A DNA stretch of 39,075 nt, taken from a virus. The notes below the pieces were generated by a model. That model was not told the origin of the DNA. It ran no database searches and saw nothing but the letters and a program-made list of their open reading frames with translations. Location: positions 1 through 39,075 of the IMG/VR virus record IMGVR_UViG_3300042560_001788; one strand, 5' to 3'. Below, piece by piece: positions 23,224 through 30,279 of this stretch. Made by a program: the position numbers and the translations under genes. Numbering within the stretch: the first letter of the stretch is position 1; every line of letters begins with the position of its first letter.

Positions 23224-23268
23224 CCGCCCCCGTGATAGGCACGATGCCGCTTCGACGCGGCGGGGCGG
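23224..23268 (+). promoter_or_regulatory. Structured intergenic hairpin
   Basis: CCGCCCC (23224-23230) pairs with GGGGCGG (23262-23268), and GCCGC (23246-23250) pairs with GCGGC (23257-23261). This makes a stacked hairpin with a 15-nt one-sided bulge. It ends about 18 bases before ATG 23287, next to its GGGAGG site. It may modulate translation; no T tract. Confidence 0.4.
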
Positions 23269-23286
23269 AATGGAAGGGAGGCCAAC

Positions 23287-23523
23287 ATGTTGAGCGAAAA
23301 AGGAAGCACTTACACGGATCTTCTTGTTCGAGAGATATGCGCTCACCTTGAGTGGATGGCTACTGATCCATCACGCGCTGCAGGTGAAAGCAATGCGTTT
23401 TACAAAGCGGCTCGGTCGATTGGCAGGAACAGAGACGAGTTTGTAATTCGCACGCTGCGGCAAATGGAATGGCACGGCCGTGTAAAAACGGCCGACGGCA
23501 AGGAGGCAGAGCGTGTCCGCTGA
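23287..23523 (+). CDS. Small protein upstream of the replication gene
   Basis: A 78-residue protein with GGGAGG (23276-23281) before the ATG. Sequence TYTDLLVREICAHLEWM...NAFYKAARSIGRNRDEFVIRTLRQMEWHGRVKTA suggests a small helical or winged fold. It overlaps the replication gene by 11 nt, so it is likely translated with it. Function unknown. Confidence 0.65.
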   Translation: MLSEKGSTYTDLLVREICAHLEWMATDPSRAAGESNAFYKAARSIGRNRDEFVIRTLRQMEWHGRVKTADGKEAERVR

Positions 23524-24409
23524 CACCAAGGTTGACGTGTACCTGCCGCTCTACGTCAGGGACTTCCTGACCAGCACAATCGGCTGGTCTGCAGAAGAGC
23601 GAGGGCACTACCTCACGCTGCTGATGCTCCAGTGGGACCGCGACGGGCTCCCCGCTGACTTGGCCGCCCTTGACCGGCTTTCGCCTGGCGTTGGCGACGT
23701 TTGGGCCATGCTGCAGGACAAGTTCCCGGTGGAGGCGGATGGGCAGCGGCGAAACGCGAGGCTGGAACAGCACCGCGACAGGGCCGTGGAGTTGCGACGG
23801 AAGCGATCCGAGGCAGGCAAGGCTGCGGCGGCAGCCCGAGTCGGATCAAGCAATCGTTCATCAAACGTTGAGCAAACGTCCATCAATCGTTCATCAATCG
23901 ATAACCATCCACCTTCACCTTCACCGTCACCTTCAGGTTCAGGGATTTCTTCTAGCGAAGAAATCATTCAACCGGCTGCGCCGGTTGTTGCTACGAGCGA
24001 TCCGCCGAAGCGTCGGACTCGCTCGCAGCACCACAACGCGGTGAAGTGGTCTGAGTCTGATGGCTGGCAGGGGATCAGCGACTCCGACCGCAAGACCTGG
24101 GCCGAGGCATACCCTGCCTGCGTTCTGGACATCGAGCTGGTCCGCGCTTCGGAGTGGCTGAAGTCGAACCCGACGCGCGCAAAGAAATCGAACTGGCGGC
24201 GGTTTGTGGTGTCTTGGCTGACCAGATCGCAGGACAGGGGTGGCACGAACCGCTCCGCTGGCAAAACGCCAGAGGACATGGCAAAGCGGCAGATGCTTGA
24301 ACGAAAGGCCCGCGAGTTTTCGCAATACCGCCCTGCCCCATACCGCACGCCGAAAGAAGTGTTGGCCATTTCCGAAGGATTGAAACTCAAGGACGAGGAA
24401 AACCTATGA
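23513..24409 (+). CDS. Replication protein with DUF1376 domain
   Basis: A 298-residue protein. Residues 7-100 (VDVYLPLYVRDFLTSTIGWSAEERGHYLTLLMLQWDRDGLPADLAALDRLSPG) are a DUF1376 (YdaU-like) domain, typical of phage replication initiators. A Ser/Pro-rich disordered linker follows (about 110-160), then a helical C-terminal domain (VKWSESDGWQGISDSDRKTWAEAYPACVLDIELVRASEWLKSNPTRAKKSNWRRFVVSWL). Start is GTG 23513 behind AAGGAGG. The DNA coding for the linker holds tandem 11-bp repeats and two perfect hairpins, a probable origin, as in lambda O. Confidence 0.85.
   Translation: MSADTKVDVYLPLYVRDFLTSTIGWSAEERGHYLTLLMLQWDRDGLPADLAALDRLSPGVGDVWAMLQDKFPVEADGQRRNARLEQHRDRAVELRRKRSEAGKAAAAARVGSSNRSSNVEQTSINRSSIDNHPPSPSPSPSGSGISSSEEIIQPAAPVVATSDPPKRRTRSQHHNAVKWSESDGWQGISDSDRKTWAEAYPACVLDIELVRASEWLKSNPTRAKKSNWRRFVVSWLTRSQDRGGTNRSAGKTPEDMAKRQMLERKAREFSQYRPAPYRTPKEVLAISEGLKLKDEENL
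23855..23898 (+). repeat. Four tandem 11-bp iterons
   Basis: CGTTCATCAAA (23855-23865), CGTTGAGCAAA (23866-23876), CGTCCATCAAT (23877-23887) and CGTTCATCAAT (23888-23898), continued by CGAT. The 11-bp period is not a multiple of three, so the protein does not repeat here. The selection must therefore act on DNA. The period is one helical turn, which would align initiator proteins on one face. Confidence 0.85.
23855..23987 (+). other. Candidate replication origin
   Basis: Inside the replication gene, in order: four 11-bp iterons (23855-23898); a hexamer-periodic CACCTT-like strand-biased tract (about 23910-23942); a perfect hairpin GATTTCTTC/GAAGAAATC with TAGC loop (23944-23965); and a perfect hairpin CAACCGGC/GCCGGTTG with TGC loop (23969-23987). 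Iterons plus a strand-biased stretch plus hairpins inside the initiator's linker are the organisation of lambdoid origins. Confidence 0.7.
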
Positions 24410-24642
24410 CCGAAACAGCAGCCGCAACAGCCCGACCGCCCCTGACCGCCCGCCAGCGTGAGCTTCTCGACTGGATTCGTGAGAACTCGCGTCTCGCGGC
24501 CCCGACCGTGCGAGAGATCGCAGCTGCCCACGGCATCGCCTCGCCAAACGGCGTGCAGTGCCACCTGAACGCCCTCCAAAAGAAGGGCTACCTGCGCCGC
24601 AACCCGAACAAGGCCCGCAGCGTGGAGGTGGTCGATGAGTGA
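24406..24642 (+). CDS. LexA-type DNA-binding domain protein
   Basis: A 78-residue protein matching the N-terminal winged helix of LexA: PLTARQRELLDWIRENSRLAAPTVREIAAAHGIASPNGVQCHLNALQKKGYLRRNPNKARSVEVV. The SPN-x-x-x-x-HL-x-AL-x-x-KG pattern is the LexA recognition helix. The C-terminal Ser-Lys autoprotease is absent, so it cannot self-cleave. It may compete with host LexA or repress early genes. Coupled to its neighbours by ATGA and an 8-nt overlap. Confidence 0.82.
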   Translation: MTETAAATARPPLTARQRELLDWIRENSRLAAPTVREIAAAHGIASPNGVQCHLNALQKKGYLRRNPNKARSVEVVDE

Positions 24643-24880
24643 CAACCCCTACCCGGCCCCCGCTCCGCTGATCGTGGCGGATCTCTGTGCCCAGGCCGCA
24701 TGGCTGGACGCCATCGACGACGACTCCCGGCTGCGTCTGGAGTGGGCGGCCGACACGATCCGCGAACTGCACGCGCGGCTCGTGAAGAACGCGGCCACGT
24801 TGGAGAAGACCGAATCGGAAGCCCACCAGATGGCGGTCTACATCAAGTCGATGATGGCCCAGAAGGGCGGTGCCGCATGA
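24635..24880 (+). CDS. Small helical protein, unknown
   Basis: An 81-residue protein with a Pro-rich start and a long helix (ADLCAQAAWLDAIDDDSRLRLEWAADTIRELHARLVKNAATLEKTESEAHQMAVYIKSM), probably a coiled coil. It sits between the LexA-like and clamp genes with overlaps on both sides. No family is recognised. Confidence 0.65.
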   Translation: MSDNPYPAPAPLIVADLCAQAAWLDAIDDDSRLRLEWAADTIRELHARLVKNAATLEKTESEAHQMAVYIKSMMAQKGGAA

Positions 24881-25149
24881 CGCTCTCGCAACTCACGCTC
24901 GTTTCGGCGGGCATTTTGATCCAAGCCCTGACGTTCGCTCTGGGCATTGTGGTTGGTGTTTCACTCTTACGAAAGGAATCGAACGATGACCGCGACTATC
25001 GCAAGGAAGCGCAAGAGTTCTGGCATAGCCATGCCAATCGACTCGCTGAGAAAGGCCCTGGCTGCGGTGCGGGCTGCCGTTCCAAGCCGAAGCCCGAAGC
25101 CGATCCTGTTGAACGTTTTGCTGGCAAACGGCGGGATCACGGCGAGTGA
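24877..25149 (+). CDS. Small membrane protein overlapping the clamp gene
   Basis: A 90-residue frame starting at ATG 24877 in an ATGA overlap. It encodes an N-terminal membrane span (LTLVSAGILIQALTFALGIVVGVSLL, about residues 6-31) and a polar, Cys-containing tail (GCGAGC). Its last 164 nt overlap the sliding clamp gene in another frame, so the tail may be under little selection. The coupled start supports reality. Confidence 0.5.
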   Translation: MTLSQLTLVSAGILIQALTFALGIVVGVSLLRKESNDDRDYRKEAQEFWHSHANRLAEKGPGCGAGCRSKPKPEADPVERFAGKRRDHGE

Positions 25150-26089
25150 TCTCGAACTCCAGGTGTCGGCCGAGGTGCCGTACACCGACGCGCCGCTGCT
25201 GCTCCCGTTCGCCCGCTTGCAGGCGATCCTCGGGGCGGCATCGGGCGACGAGGTGACGCTGACGCTTGGCGACACGTCCTGCACCGTGAGCGTTGGCGGT
25301 GGCACTTGGACGCTGCCGACCGAGGATGCGGCCGAGTTCCCCCGGTGGGAGCCGACCACCGTGAAGCCCATCTGCCGCGTGCCGTGCGACCAGTTCGTGC
25401 GGGCCGTGAAGGCGGTGGCCTACGCGACGGACACCGATTCGAGCCGGTTCGCCCTGGGGGCGGTGCTCGTCGAGGTGAAGGATGGCACGGTGACGCTGGT
25501 CGGCACGGACGGGCGGCGGCTCTCGTCCTACGGCATTGAGGTTGACCAGGCCGTGGATGACTCCACCACGCTGATCCCGGCGCGTGCGATCCTGACCATC
25601 AGCAGCATCGCCTCGCACAGCGAAGGGGCGGTGCAGTTGGAGGCCACCGACCGCGAGGTGGTGGCGACCATCGACGGCACGGTGGTGACGGCCCGGCTCG
25701 TCGAGGGACGGTTCCCCAAGTGGCGTGACGTGATCCCCGAGCGGGACGCGAAGGCCACGCTCGTGAACGGGGCCGAGCTCCTGGCGGCGACGCGGCAGGC
25801 GGCCATCGTGACAAGCGAGCAGTCGAAGGGCGTGACGTTCGCGTTCGTCGAGAACGGCATCCACCTGACGGCTCAGAGTGCCGAGGCCGGGCAGTCGAGC
25901 GTGACGTGCGGGCTGCTCGAGGCGGGCCTGACGGCGAGCGTGGCGCTCGACCCCGGCTTCGTGGTCGAGTTCCTGCGGGGCGTGGACGAGGCCGAGCCGG
26001 TGGAGGTCGAGGCCGTGGACGCTCAGAGCGCGGTGGTGCTGCGCTGCGGCGACTGCACCGGGGTCATCATGCCGTTAGCGAAGGACTGA
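24986..26089 (+). CDS. dnaN: DNA polymerase III beta subunit (sliding clamp)
   Basis: A ring-shaped processivity clamp that tethers DNA polymerase. The 367-residue length equals bacterial beta clamps. Three repeated domains can be traced; family-specific segments are DSLRKALAAVRAAVPSRSPKPILLNVLLANGGITASDLELQ, FALGAVLVEVKDGTVTLVGTDGRRLSSYGI and EGRFPKWRDVIPE, and the C-terminus ends VVLRCGDCTGVIMPL. The start is ATG 24986 behind GAAAGGA. Phage-encoded beta clamps are uncommon. Its own polymerase is not encoded, so it probably recruits the host enzyme. Confidence 0.92.
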   Translation: MTATIARKRKSSGIAMPIDSLRKALAAVRAAVPSRSPKPILLNVLLANGGITASDLELQVSAEVPYTDAPLLLPFARLQAILGAASGDEVTLTLGDTSCTVSVGGGTWTLPTEDAAEFPRWEPTTVKPICRVPCDQFVRAVKAVAYATDTDSSRFALGAVLVEVKDGTVTLVGTDGRRLSSYGIEVDQAVDDSTTLIPARAILTISSIASHSEGAVQLEATDREVVATIDGTVVTARLVEGRFPKWRDVIPERDAKATLVNGAELLAATRQAAIVTSEQSKGVTFAFVENGIHLTAQSAEAGQSSVTCGLLEAGLTASVALDPGFVVEFLRGVDEAEPVEVEAVDAQSAVVLRCGDCTGVIMPLAKD

Positions 26090-26325
26090 TGGTAGAGACG
26101 CTTCGCCACATGTGGGATGCCGGGGTGCCTGCGGACGTGATCGCAGCGCACCTCGGCATCCGGCGGCAACGCTTGCACGAACTGCGGCGCGAGCATGGCA
26201 TACCGGATCGGGCATGCAAGTTCCGCAAGCGGATCGTGGACCCCACGCCCGACGAGATCGCAGAGCGTGCGCGGGAGTGCCGTGAGCGGCACTATGCCCA
26301 GCGACGGGCCGAGCCTGACGCTTGA
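26089..26325 (+). CDS. Small HTH protein
   Basis: A 78-residue protein starting at ATG 26089 overlapping the clamp stop. The first half is a helix-turn-helix (TLRHMWDAGVPADVIAAHLGIRRQRLHELRREHGI), and the second has DPTPDEIAERARECRERHYAQR. A similar tail (DPTPREIAQACREIQARW) occurs in the gene at 28617. It is probably a DNA-binding regulator. Confidence 0.7.
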   Translation: MVETLRHMWDAGVPADVIAAHLGIRRQRLHELRREHGIPDRACKFRKRIVDPTPDEIAERARECRERHYAQRRAEPDA

Positions 26326-26371
26326 CACGGTTGCCATCCTGCGGGGGTTCACTCACCCCAGGAGCAACGCC

Positions 26372-26665
26372 ATGCGTTTTGCCTTCGTCGTCCTGTTCGC
26401 CCTCGCCGCTTCGCTCGCCAATGGTCAGACGGTCATCGTGCGTAGCCCGGCCGTGATCTCGGCCCAAGAGCACGCCACGATCATCGCCCGCCGTGGCTCG
26501 CTGGTGCATAGCCAGTGCAGCCAGACGGAAGGCATCGGCATGGGCAGCACGCCCGAGCAGGCCCGGCGCAACTGCTGTTTCTTTGGGAAGAAGGTGATCG
26601 TCGAGGAGGGCGTGGCCTATTCGCCGGTCACGCGCCGCTGGTACGCCGTGATCCGCTACAGGTGA
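26372..26665 (+). CDS. Small secreted protein
   Basis: A 97-residue protein beginning with a signal peptide (MRFAFVVLFALAASLANG, cleavage likely before QTV). The mature part has a Cys pair (NCC) plus one more Cys and a GSTPEQARRNC motif. Start ATG 26372 has an AGGAG site. It is probably exported to the periplasm. Similar small exported proteins can mediate superinfection exclusion, but that is inference. Confidence 0.6.
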   Translation: MRFAFVVLFALAASLANGQTVIVRSPAVISAQEHATIIARRGSLVHSQCSQTEGIGMGSTPEQARRNCCFFGKKVIVEEGVAYSPVTRRWYAVIRYR

Positions 26666-26668
26666 CCA

Positions 26669-26818
26669 ATGGCCCCGTGGCTCATCGCACTCACCGGCGT
26701 GATCTACCTGTTCGTGTCTGCCGACCTGGCTGCGCACGGCAAGCACGGGCTGGCGATTGCCTACGCGGGCTACGCGGCGGCCAACGTCGGCCTGTACCTC
26801 GCTGCGAGGTCACCTTGA
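26669..26818 (+). CDS. Small two-span membrane protein (49 aa)
   Basis: A 49-residue frame from ATG 26669 to TGA 26816-26818, coupled to the RusA gene. It consists of two hydrophobic segments (WLIALTGVIYLFVSADLAA and LAIAYAGYAAANVGLYLAA) with a short charged turn (HGKHG). It is probably an inner-membrane hairpin, perhaps a moron or holin-like protein. Confidence 0.6.
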   Translation: MAPWLIALTGVIYLFVSADLAAHGKHGLAIAYAGYAAANVGLYLAARSP

Positions 26819-27222
26819 ACCCGTTGACGTTCTCCGTGCCGGGTGACCCCGTCCCGCAGCCGAGGCCGCGCGTCTCGACGCGGGGCGGGTTCGCTCGGGC
26901 GTATGTGCCTGGGAAGCACCCGGTGCATGCGTACCGCCAAGCCATCGCAGCGGCAGCCCTGGAAGCAGGGGCAACGCCCACCACAACGGAGCCCCTCACG
27001 GTGATTCTGGATCTCGTCTTCGCCCGCCCTGCCTCGCACCTCACCAAGAAGGGGCTGCGAAAGGGTGCGCCGCTGCTGCCCCGCTGCGACGTGGACAACG
27101 CGGCGAAGGCGTGCCTTGACGCACTGAACGGCGTGGCGTTCGGGGATGACTCGCAGGTGGCGAAGTTGGTGGTGGAGAAGTCATACGGCACGGAGGCACG
27201 GACGACCGTCAGAATCCAATGA
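26815..27222 (+). CDS. rusA: RusA-family Holliday junction resolvase
   Basis: Endonuclease that resolves recombination and replication branches. The 135-residue protein starts with LTFSVPGDPVPQPRPRVSTRGGFARAYVP. It has the catalytic cluster CDVDNAAKACLDALNGVAFGDDSQV: D92, D94, K98 and D111/D112. The start is probably TTG 26815, overlapping the previous stop. It completes the recombination set with the RecT-like protein. Confidence 0.92.
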   Translation: MNPLTFSVPGDPVPQPRPRVSTRGGFARAYVPGKHPVHAYRQAIAAAALEAGATPTTTEPLTVILDLVFARPASHLTKKGLRKGAPLLPRCDVDNAAKACLDALNGVAFGDDSQVAKLVVEKSYGTEARTTVRIQ

Positions 27223-27746
27223 GCAACGAAAGCCTTTACGATTTCCTGTCTGGCCACTGCCAAGAGAACACGGTGCGGTCGTACCTTGAGATCGGCACCC
27301 GTGACGGCGGCAGCCTGCGGGTGGTGGTGGAGAATGCCCCGGCCCTGGAGTCGATCGTCTGCGCCGACACATGGGGCGGCGAGTGGGGCGGCAGCGGGCG
27401 CGGCTCGCACGACCACATCGACCGGCTTCTGGCCGGGATGCTCTACACGGGCGAGGTGCGATACCTCGACGGCGACTCGAAAGAGACGATCCCGACGCTG
27501 GCCCAGCAGTTCGACTTGATCCTCGTGGACGGCGATCACTCCTACGAGGGCGGCATGGCCGATCTGCGGAACGTGTGGCCCCTGTGCCGCCACGGCGGCT
27601 GCGTTGCGTTCCATGACATTACGCACCCCGCGCACCCGTACCTGCTGACGGCCTTCGACGAGTGGGTTGAGGAGCGGCGGCCGGAGATCGCCGTCTGGCG
27701 GCAGGTGCTCGAGCCCTACGGCGTGGCCGTGGCGGTGAAGCGATGA
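27219..27746 (+). CDS. SAM-dependent methyltransferase
   Basis: A 175-residue class I methyltransferase. Motif I is YLEIGTRDGGS (residues 22-32), an acidic residue after strand 2 is D50, and the strand 4 motif is LILVDGDHSYEGGMADL (100-116). The last is characteristic of O-methyltransferases of the Methyltransf_24 type. The substrate is probably a sugar or glycan because a glycosyltransferase follows in an ATGA overlap. DNA methylation is unlikely (no DPPY or PCQ motif). Confidence 0.85.
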   Translation: MSNESLYDFLSGHCQENTVRSYLEIGTRDGGSLRVVVENAPALESIVCADTWGGEWGGSGRGSHDHIDRLLAGMLYTGEVRYLDGDSKETIPTLAQQFDLILVDGDHSYEGGMADLRNVWPLCRHGGCVAFHDITHPAHPYLLTAFDEWVEERRPEIAVWRQVLEPYGVAVAVKR

Positions 27747-28642
27747 AGATCCGCGAGCACCTCATCTATCCGCTTGAGCCGTTCGCCGCCGACCACCTGC
27801 GGGTAGTGCGGGAGGGCGAGTCGCACTTCCGCGACTCGCGCGTGGCGTTCGTCGGCCTGGCCCGCAACTGCGCCGCCCACCTCAAGGCGAACCTCGGGCG
27901 GTTCGAGCGGCTCGTCGAGACGTGCGGCGAGTGGCGGCTGCACATCGAAACGAACGACAACACGGACGACACCGACCAGGTGCTGGCCGACTTCGCCGCC
28001 GCCCACCGGCAGGCGACCTTCGCGAGCCAGCGGCTGGGGCGTGAGCACTACGGGGCCGAGTTCGCGGGCCGCCGTACCATTGCCCTGGCTGAGTACCGCA
28101 CGGCGTGCCAGCGTTGGGTGGCCGACACCTGCGCGTCCTACGACCTCGTGGTGGTGATCGACTGGGACGCCTGGGGCGGGTGGTCGCACTCGGGCGTGAT
28201 GCACGGGATCGGGGCGCTGCACGCGACGCCCGACGCCTACGGCATGGCGGGCGTGGCGTTGATCCAGCACCCGGTGATGGCGATGGGCGAAGACCGGCAG
28301 CCCAAGCTCGTCGCGGATTTCGTGAACTACGACGCCTGGGCATATCGCCTGAACTCGTATTGGGACGACTACACCGCCGGGCTCGGCGGCTGGAAGCACA
28401 GTCACCTGCCGCCGGTAGGCTCGCCGCCGTTCCCGGTCTGCTCGGCCTTCGGCGGCATGGCGATCTACGACACGTTCGCGTATCTGCGTGGGCACTACGA
28501 CGGCGAGAAGGATTGCGAGCATGTGCCATTCCACCGCAGCATCGCGGAGCGGACGGGGCAGCGGTTCTACATCGACCCCGCTATGCGGATGGTGATGCAC
28601 TGGCTGGAGCAAACCGATGGCGGGCGTCACAGCGACCATTGA
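27743..28642 (+). CDS. Glycosyltransferase-like protein
   Basis: A 299-residue protein. VAFVGLARNCAAHLKANLGRFERL begins a Rossmann-like GT-A domain, and YDLVVVIDWDAWGGWS supplies a D-x-D motif (residues 140-142). Later ...FGGMAIYDTFAYLRG and ...CEHVPFHRSIAE resemble CAP59/GT-like enzymes. It is coupled to the methyltransferase, suggesting one sugar is transferred and methylated. The acceptor could be virion protein or host surface glycan. Confidence 0.75.
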   Translation: MKIREHLIYPLEPFAADHLRVVREGESHFRDSRVAFVGLARNCAAHLKANLGRFERLVETCGEWRLHIETNDNTDDTDQVLADFAAAHRQATFASQRLGREHYGAEFAGRRTIALAEYRTACQRWVADTCASYDLVVVIDWDAWGGWSHSGVMHGIGALHATPDAYGMAGVALIQHPVMAMGEDRQPKLVADFVNYDAWAYRLNSYWDDYTAGLGGWKHSHLPPVGSPPFPVCSAFGGMAIYDTFAYLRGHYDGEKDCEHVPFHRSIAERTGQRFYIDPAMRMVMHWLEQTDGGRHSDH

Positions 28643-28961
28643 TTTCCAGACGCTGCGGATTCAGTGGGCATCGCACAGCTCGATGTACGCGATCTGTACC
28701 CATTGGACGATCACGAAGGACCAACTGATCCGGCTGAAGGCCGTCGCCCACCTGCCGCCCCGGCACGACCGCCGGTTCCGCTTCAAGCCCGAACGCCAGC
28801 GCGACCCCACGCCACGCGAGATCGCGCAAGCCTGCCGGGAGATCCAGGCCCGATGGGACGAGCACACCCGCTACGAGCGGGCCGTGACCAAGCCCACGCG
28901 GTTCACGCTGCGGCAGATTGAGACGCCCGAGGATCTGCGGCACATGGAAGGCGGCGAATGA
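28617..28961 (+). CDS. Small DNA-binding-like protein
   Basis: A 114-residue protein overlapping the glycosyltransferase end by 26 nt. It shows a helical N-terminus (TKDQLIRLKAVAHLPPRHDRRFRFKP) and the motif DPTPREIAQACREIQARWDEHTRYERA, close to the one in the HTH protein at 26089. Probable regulator or nucleic-acid-binding adaptor. Confidence 0.65.
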   Translation: MAGVTATIDFQTLRIQWASHSSMYAICTHWTITKDQLIRLKAVAHLPPRHDRRFRFKPERQRDPTPREIAQACREIQARWDEHTRYERAVTKPTRFTLRQIETPEDLRHMEGGE

Positions 28962-29209
28962 GCGATCCCATCCTGGGCAAAATCGTCGTGGACGTGAGCC
29001 AGAAGTACATCTCGGTGTACCTGTGCGAAGGGGACGGCACGGTGAAAGACGCCGACCACTTCAAGTGGCCTTTCCGGCTGGAAGTGAAGGAGGCCCGGCA
29101 GGAAGTGCGGGACACGTTCGACTTCTTCTACGACTACTGCAACGAGACGATCAACGGTTTGGCGGACGAACTGCAAGACGGCGGGGGGGGCGGTGCAGAC
29201 TCAGGGTAG
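28958..29209 (+). CDS. Small protein, unknown
   Basis: An 83-residue acidic protein: KIVVDVSQKYISVYLCEGDGTVKDADHFKWPFRLEVKEARQEVRDTFDFFYDYCNETINGLADEL then a Gly run at the C-terminus. A beta-alpha arrangement with many aromatics. Coupled by an ATGA overlap to the upstream gene. The G-run at 29182-29189 may be prone to length change. Confidence 0.65.
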   Translation: MSDPILGKIVVDVSQKYISVYLCEGDGTVKDADHFKWPFRLEVKEARQEVRDTFDFFYDYCNETINGLADELQDGGGGGADSG

Positions 29210-29219
29210 GAGGTACCCC

Positions 29220-29528
29220 ATGACGCTGCCGAACTACCAAGGAACCGCCGAAGAGTACGCCAAGTACGGGGCCAATCTTTCCATCTGGCAGCAGCTCGCC
29301 CTGCTCCAGGCGTGGGCTCCGCTGATCGGCTACGGCCAGCGGTTCGTGAACGAGGCCGACCCGTACCGGCGTGGTCTCGTCGTGAGCGACGCGGCCGAGT
29401 GGCTGGCCTCGAAGACGAACTCGCAGGCCGACGACCAACTCGTGCGGCTGCTGGCCGACATTCTCAAGACTCCGCAGGGCGAGGCGTTGGTTCGCTGGTG
29501 CCTGCTCAAGGCCGAGGGGGCAAAGTGA
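29220..29528 (+). CDS. Small protein at the start of the lysis region
   Basis: A 102-residue helical protein with TAGGAGG (29206-29212) before ATG 29220. Sequence IWQQLALLQAWAPLIGYGQRFVNEADPYRRGLVVSDAAEWLASKTNSQADDQLVRLLADILKTPQGEALVRWCL has no membrane span. The strong RBS suggests the beginning of a highly translated unit. Unknown function. Confidence 0.65.
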   Translation: MTLPNYQGTAEEYAKYGANLSIWQQLALLQAWAPLIGYGQRFVNEADPYRRGLVVSDAAEWLASKTNSQADDQLVRLLADILKTPQGEALVRWCLLKAEGAK

Positions 29529-29806
29529 ACCTCGATGCTGTTATTCGTATCGTCGCCGCTCTGGCGGCAGTGGGTATCGTCGCTGGCCCCGCGATTGCCG
29601 CCCTGGCTCGCAAAGCCCAAGCCGCGTGGCAAGACCGTGCGGTGGAAGGCAAAGGTGAAGCGGCCCCAAGCGTGACGGGCAAGGATCTGCACGTCGTGCT
29701 TGACCTGGCCACGAGGCTTAAGGCGGCAGGCTGCTCCGAAGGCGTGGCCCTGTGCCAAGAGCTCCTAGACGTGATGCTCGGCAACGCACCCAAGGCGAAG
29801 AAATGA
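29525..29806 (+). CDS. Small membrane-anchored protein
   Basis: A 93-residue protein from GTG 29525 (GTGA overlap). One N-terminal membrane span (AVIRIVAALAAVGIVAGPAIAAL, residues 5-27) is followed by a soluble helical part (VVLDLATRLKAAGCSEGVALCQELLDVML). It could be a holin or holin partner; a single span alone does not prove this. Confidence 0.6.
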   Translation: MNLDAVIRIVAALAAVGIVAGPAIAALARKAQAAWQDRAVEGKGEAAPSVTGKDLHVVLDLATRLKAAGCSEGVALCQELLDVMLGNAPKAKK

Positions 29807-30276
29807 GTATCGGTACTCGGCTTGCCATCGCGTTTGTACTTGGCTGCGTTGCGGCGTTTGGGATGCCGCAGCCCAAGCAGGCCGCGCCGACGTTCTTGAT
29901 CGACGTGAGTGATGACATGAAGACGAAGGTGGCCGACGTTGCGAAGGCACTGCGAGCGGCCAGCCCGGCCGAGCGGGCCATTTGGGCGAGCGTCTGGGAG
30001 AAGGCCGCCGTGGTCGTGGCGTCGCCCGAGGGCGAGCCCGTGGTATTCACCGATACTCGCAGCCTGCGTGGCTTCACGATCCTGAGTCTCGACATCGCCT
30101 GGCGGCGGCTCGGTGGCGTGAAGCCGGGCCAGTACCCCGGCCTGCGTGAAGGCGTCGAGAAAGCGATGGGCGACGTGGTGGGGCTTGACGTGAAGCCGGT
30201 GACGCCGGAACTGCGGCGGGCCTACGCCGAGGCGTGCCAGGCGATTGCGTGGGCTGGCATCGGCAGCGGAGGCTAG
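29803..30276 (+). CDS. Exported or membrane-anchored protein
   Basis: A 157-residue protein with an N-terminal hydrophobic signal/anchor (IAIAFVLG-like segment, residues 7-20: RLAIAFVLGCVAAFG). A soluble domain follows (MKTKVADVAKALRAASPAERAIWASVWEKAAVVVASPEGEPVVFTDTRSLRGF...). Coupled to both neighbours. It is likely part of the lysis or envelope-interaction cassette; no known motif. Confidence 0.6.
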   Translation: MSIGTRLAIAFVLGCVAAFGMPQPKQAAPTFLIDVSDDMKTKVADVAKALRAASPAERAIWASVWEKAAVVVASPEGEPVVFTDTRSLRGFTILSLDIAWRRLGGVKPGQYPGLREGVEKAMGDVVGLDVKPVTPELRRAYAEACQAIAWAGIGSGG

Positions 30277-30279
30277 ACC

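Noticed and set aside
23910-23942. Hexamer repeat as independent microsatellite
   Set aside because: It codes in frame for a Pro-Ser linker, so protein-level selection can explain it. It is kept only as part of the origin cluster.
26322-26344. TTGACA at 26322 as a promoter
   Set aside because: No acceptable -10 at 15-19 bases downstream; the region is GC-rich.
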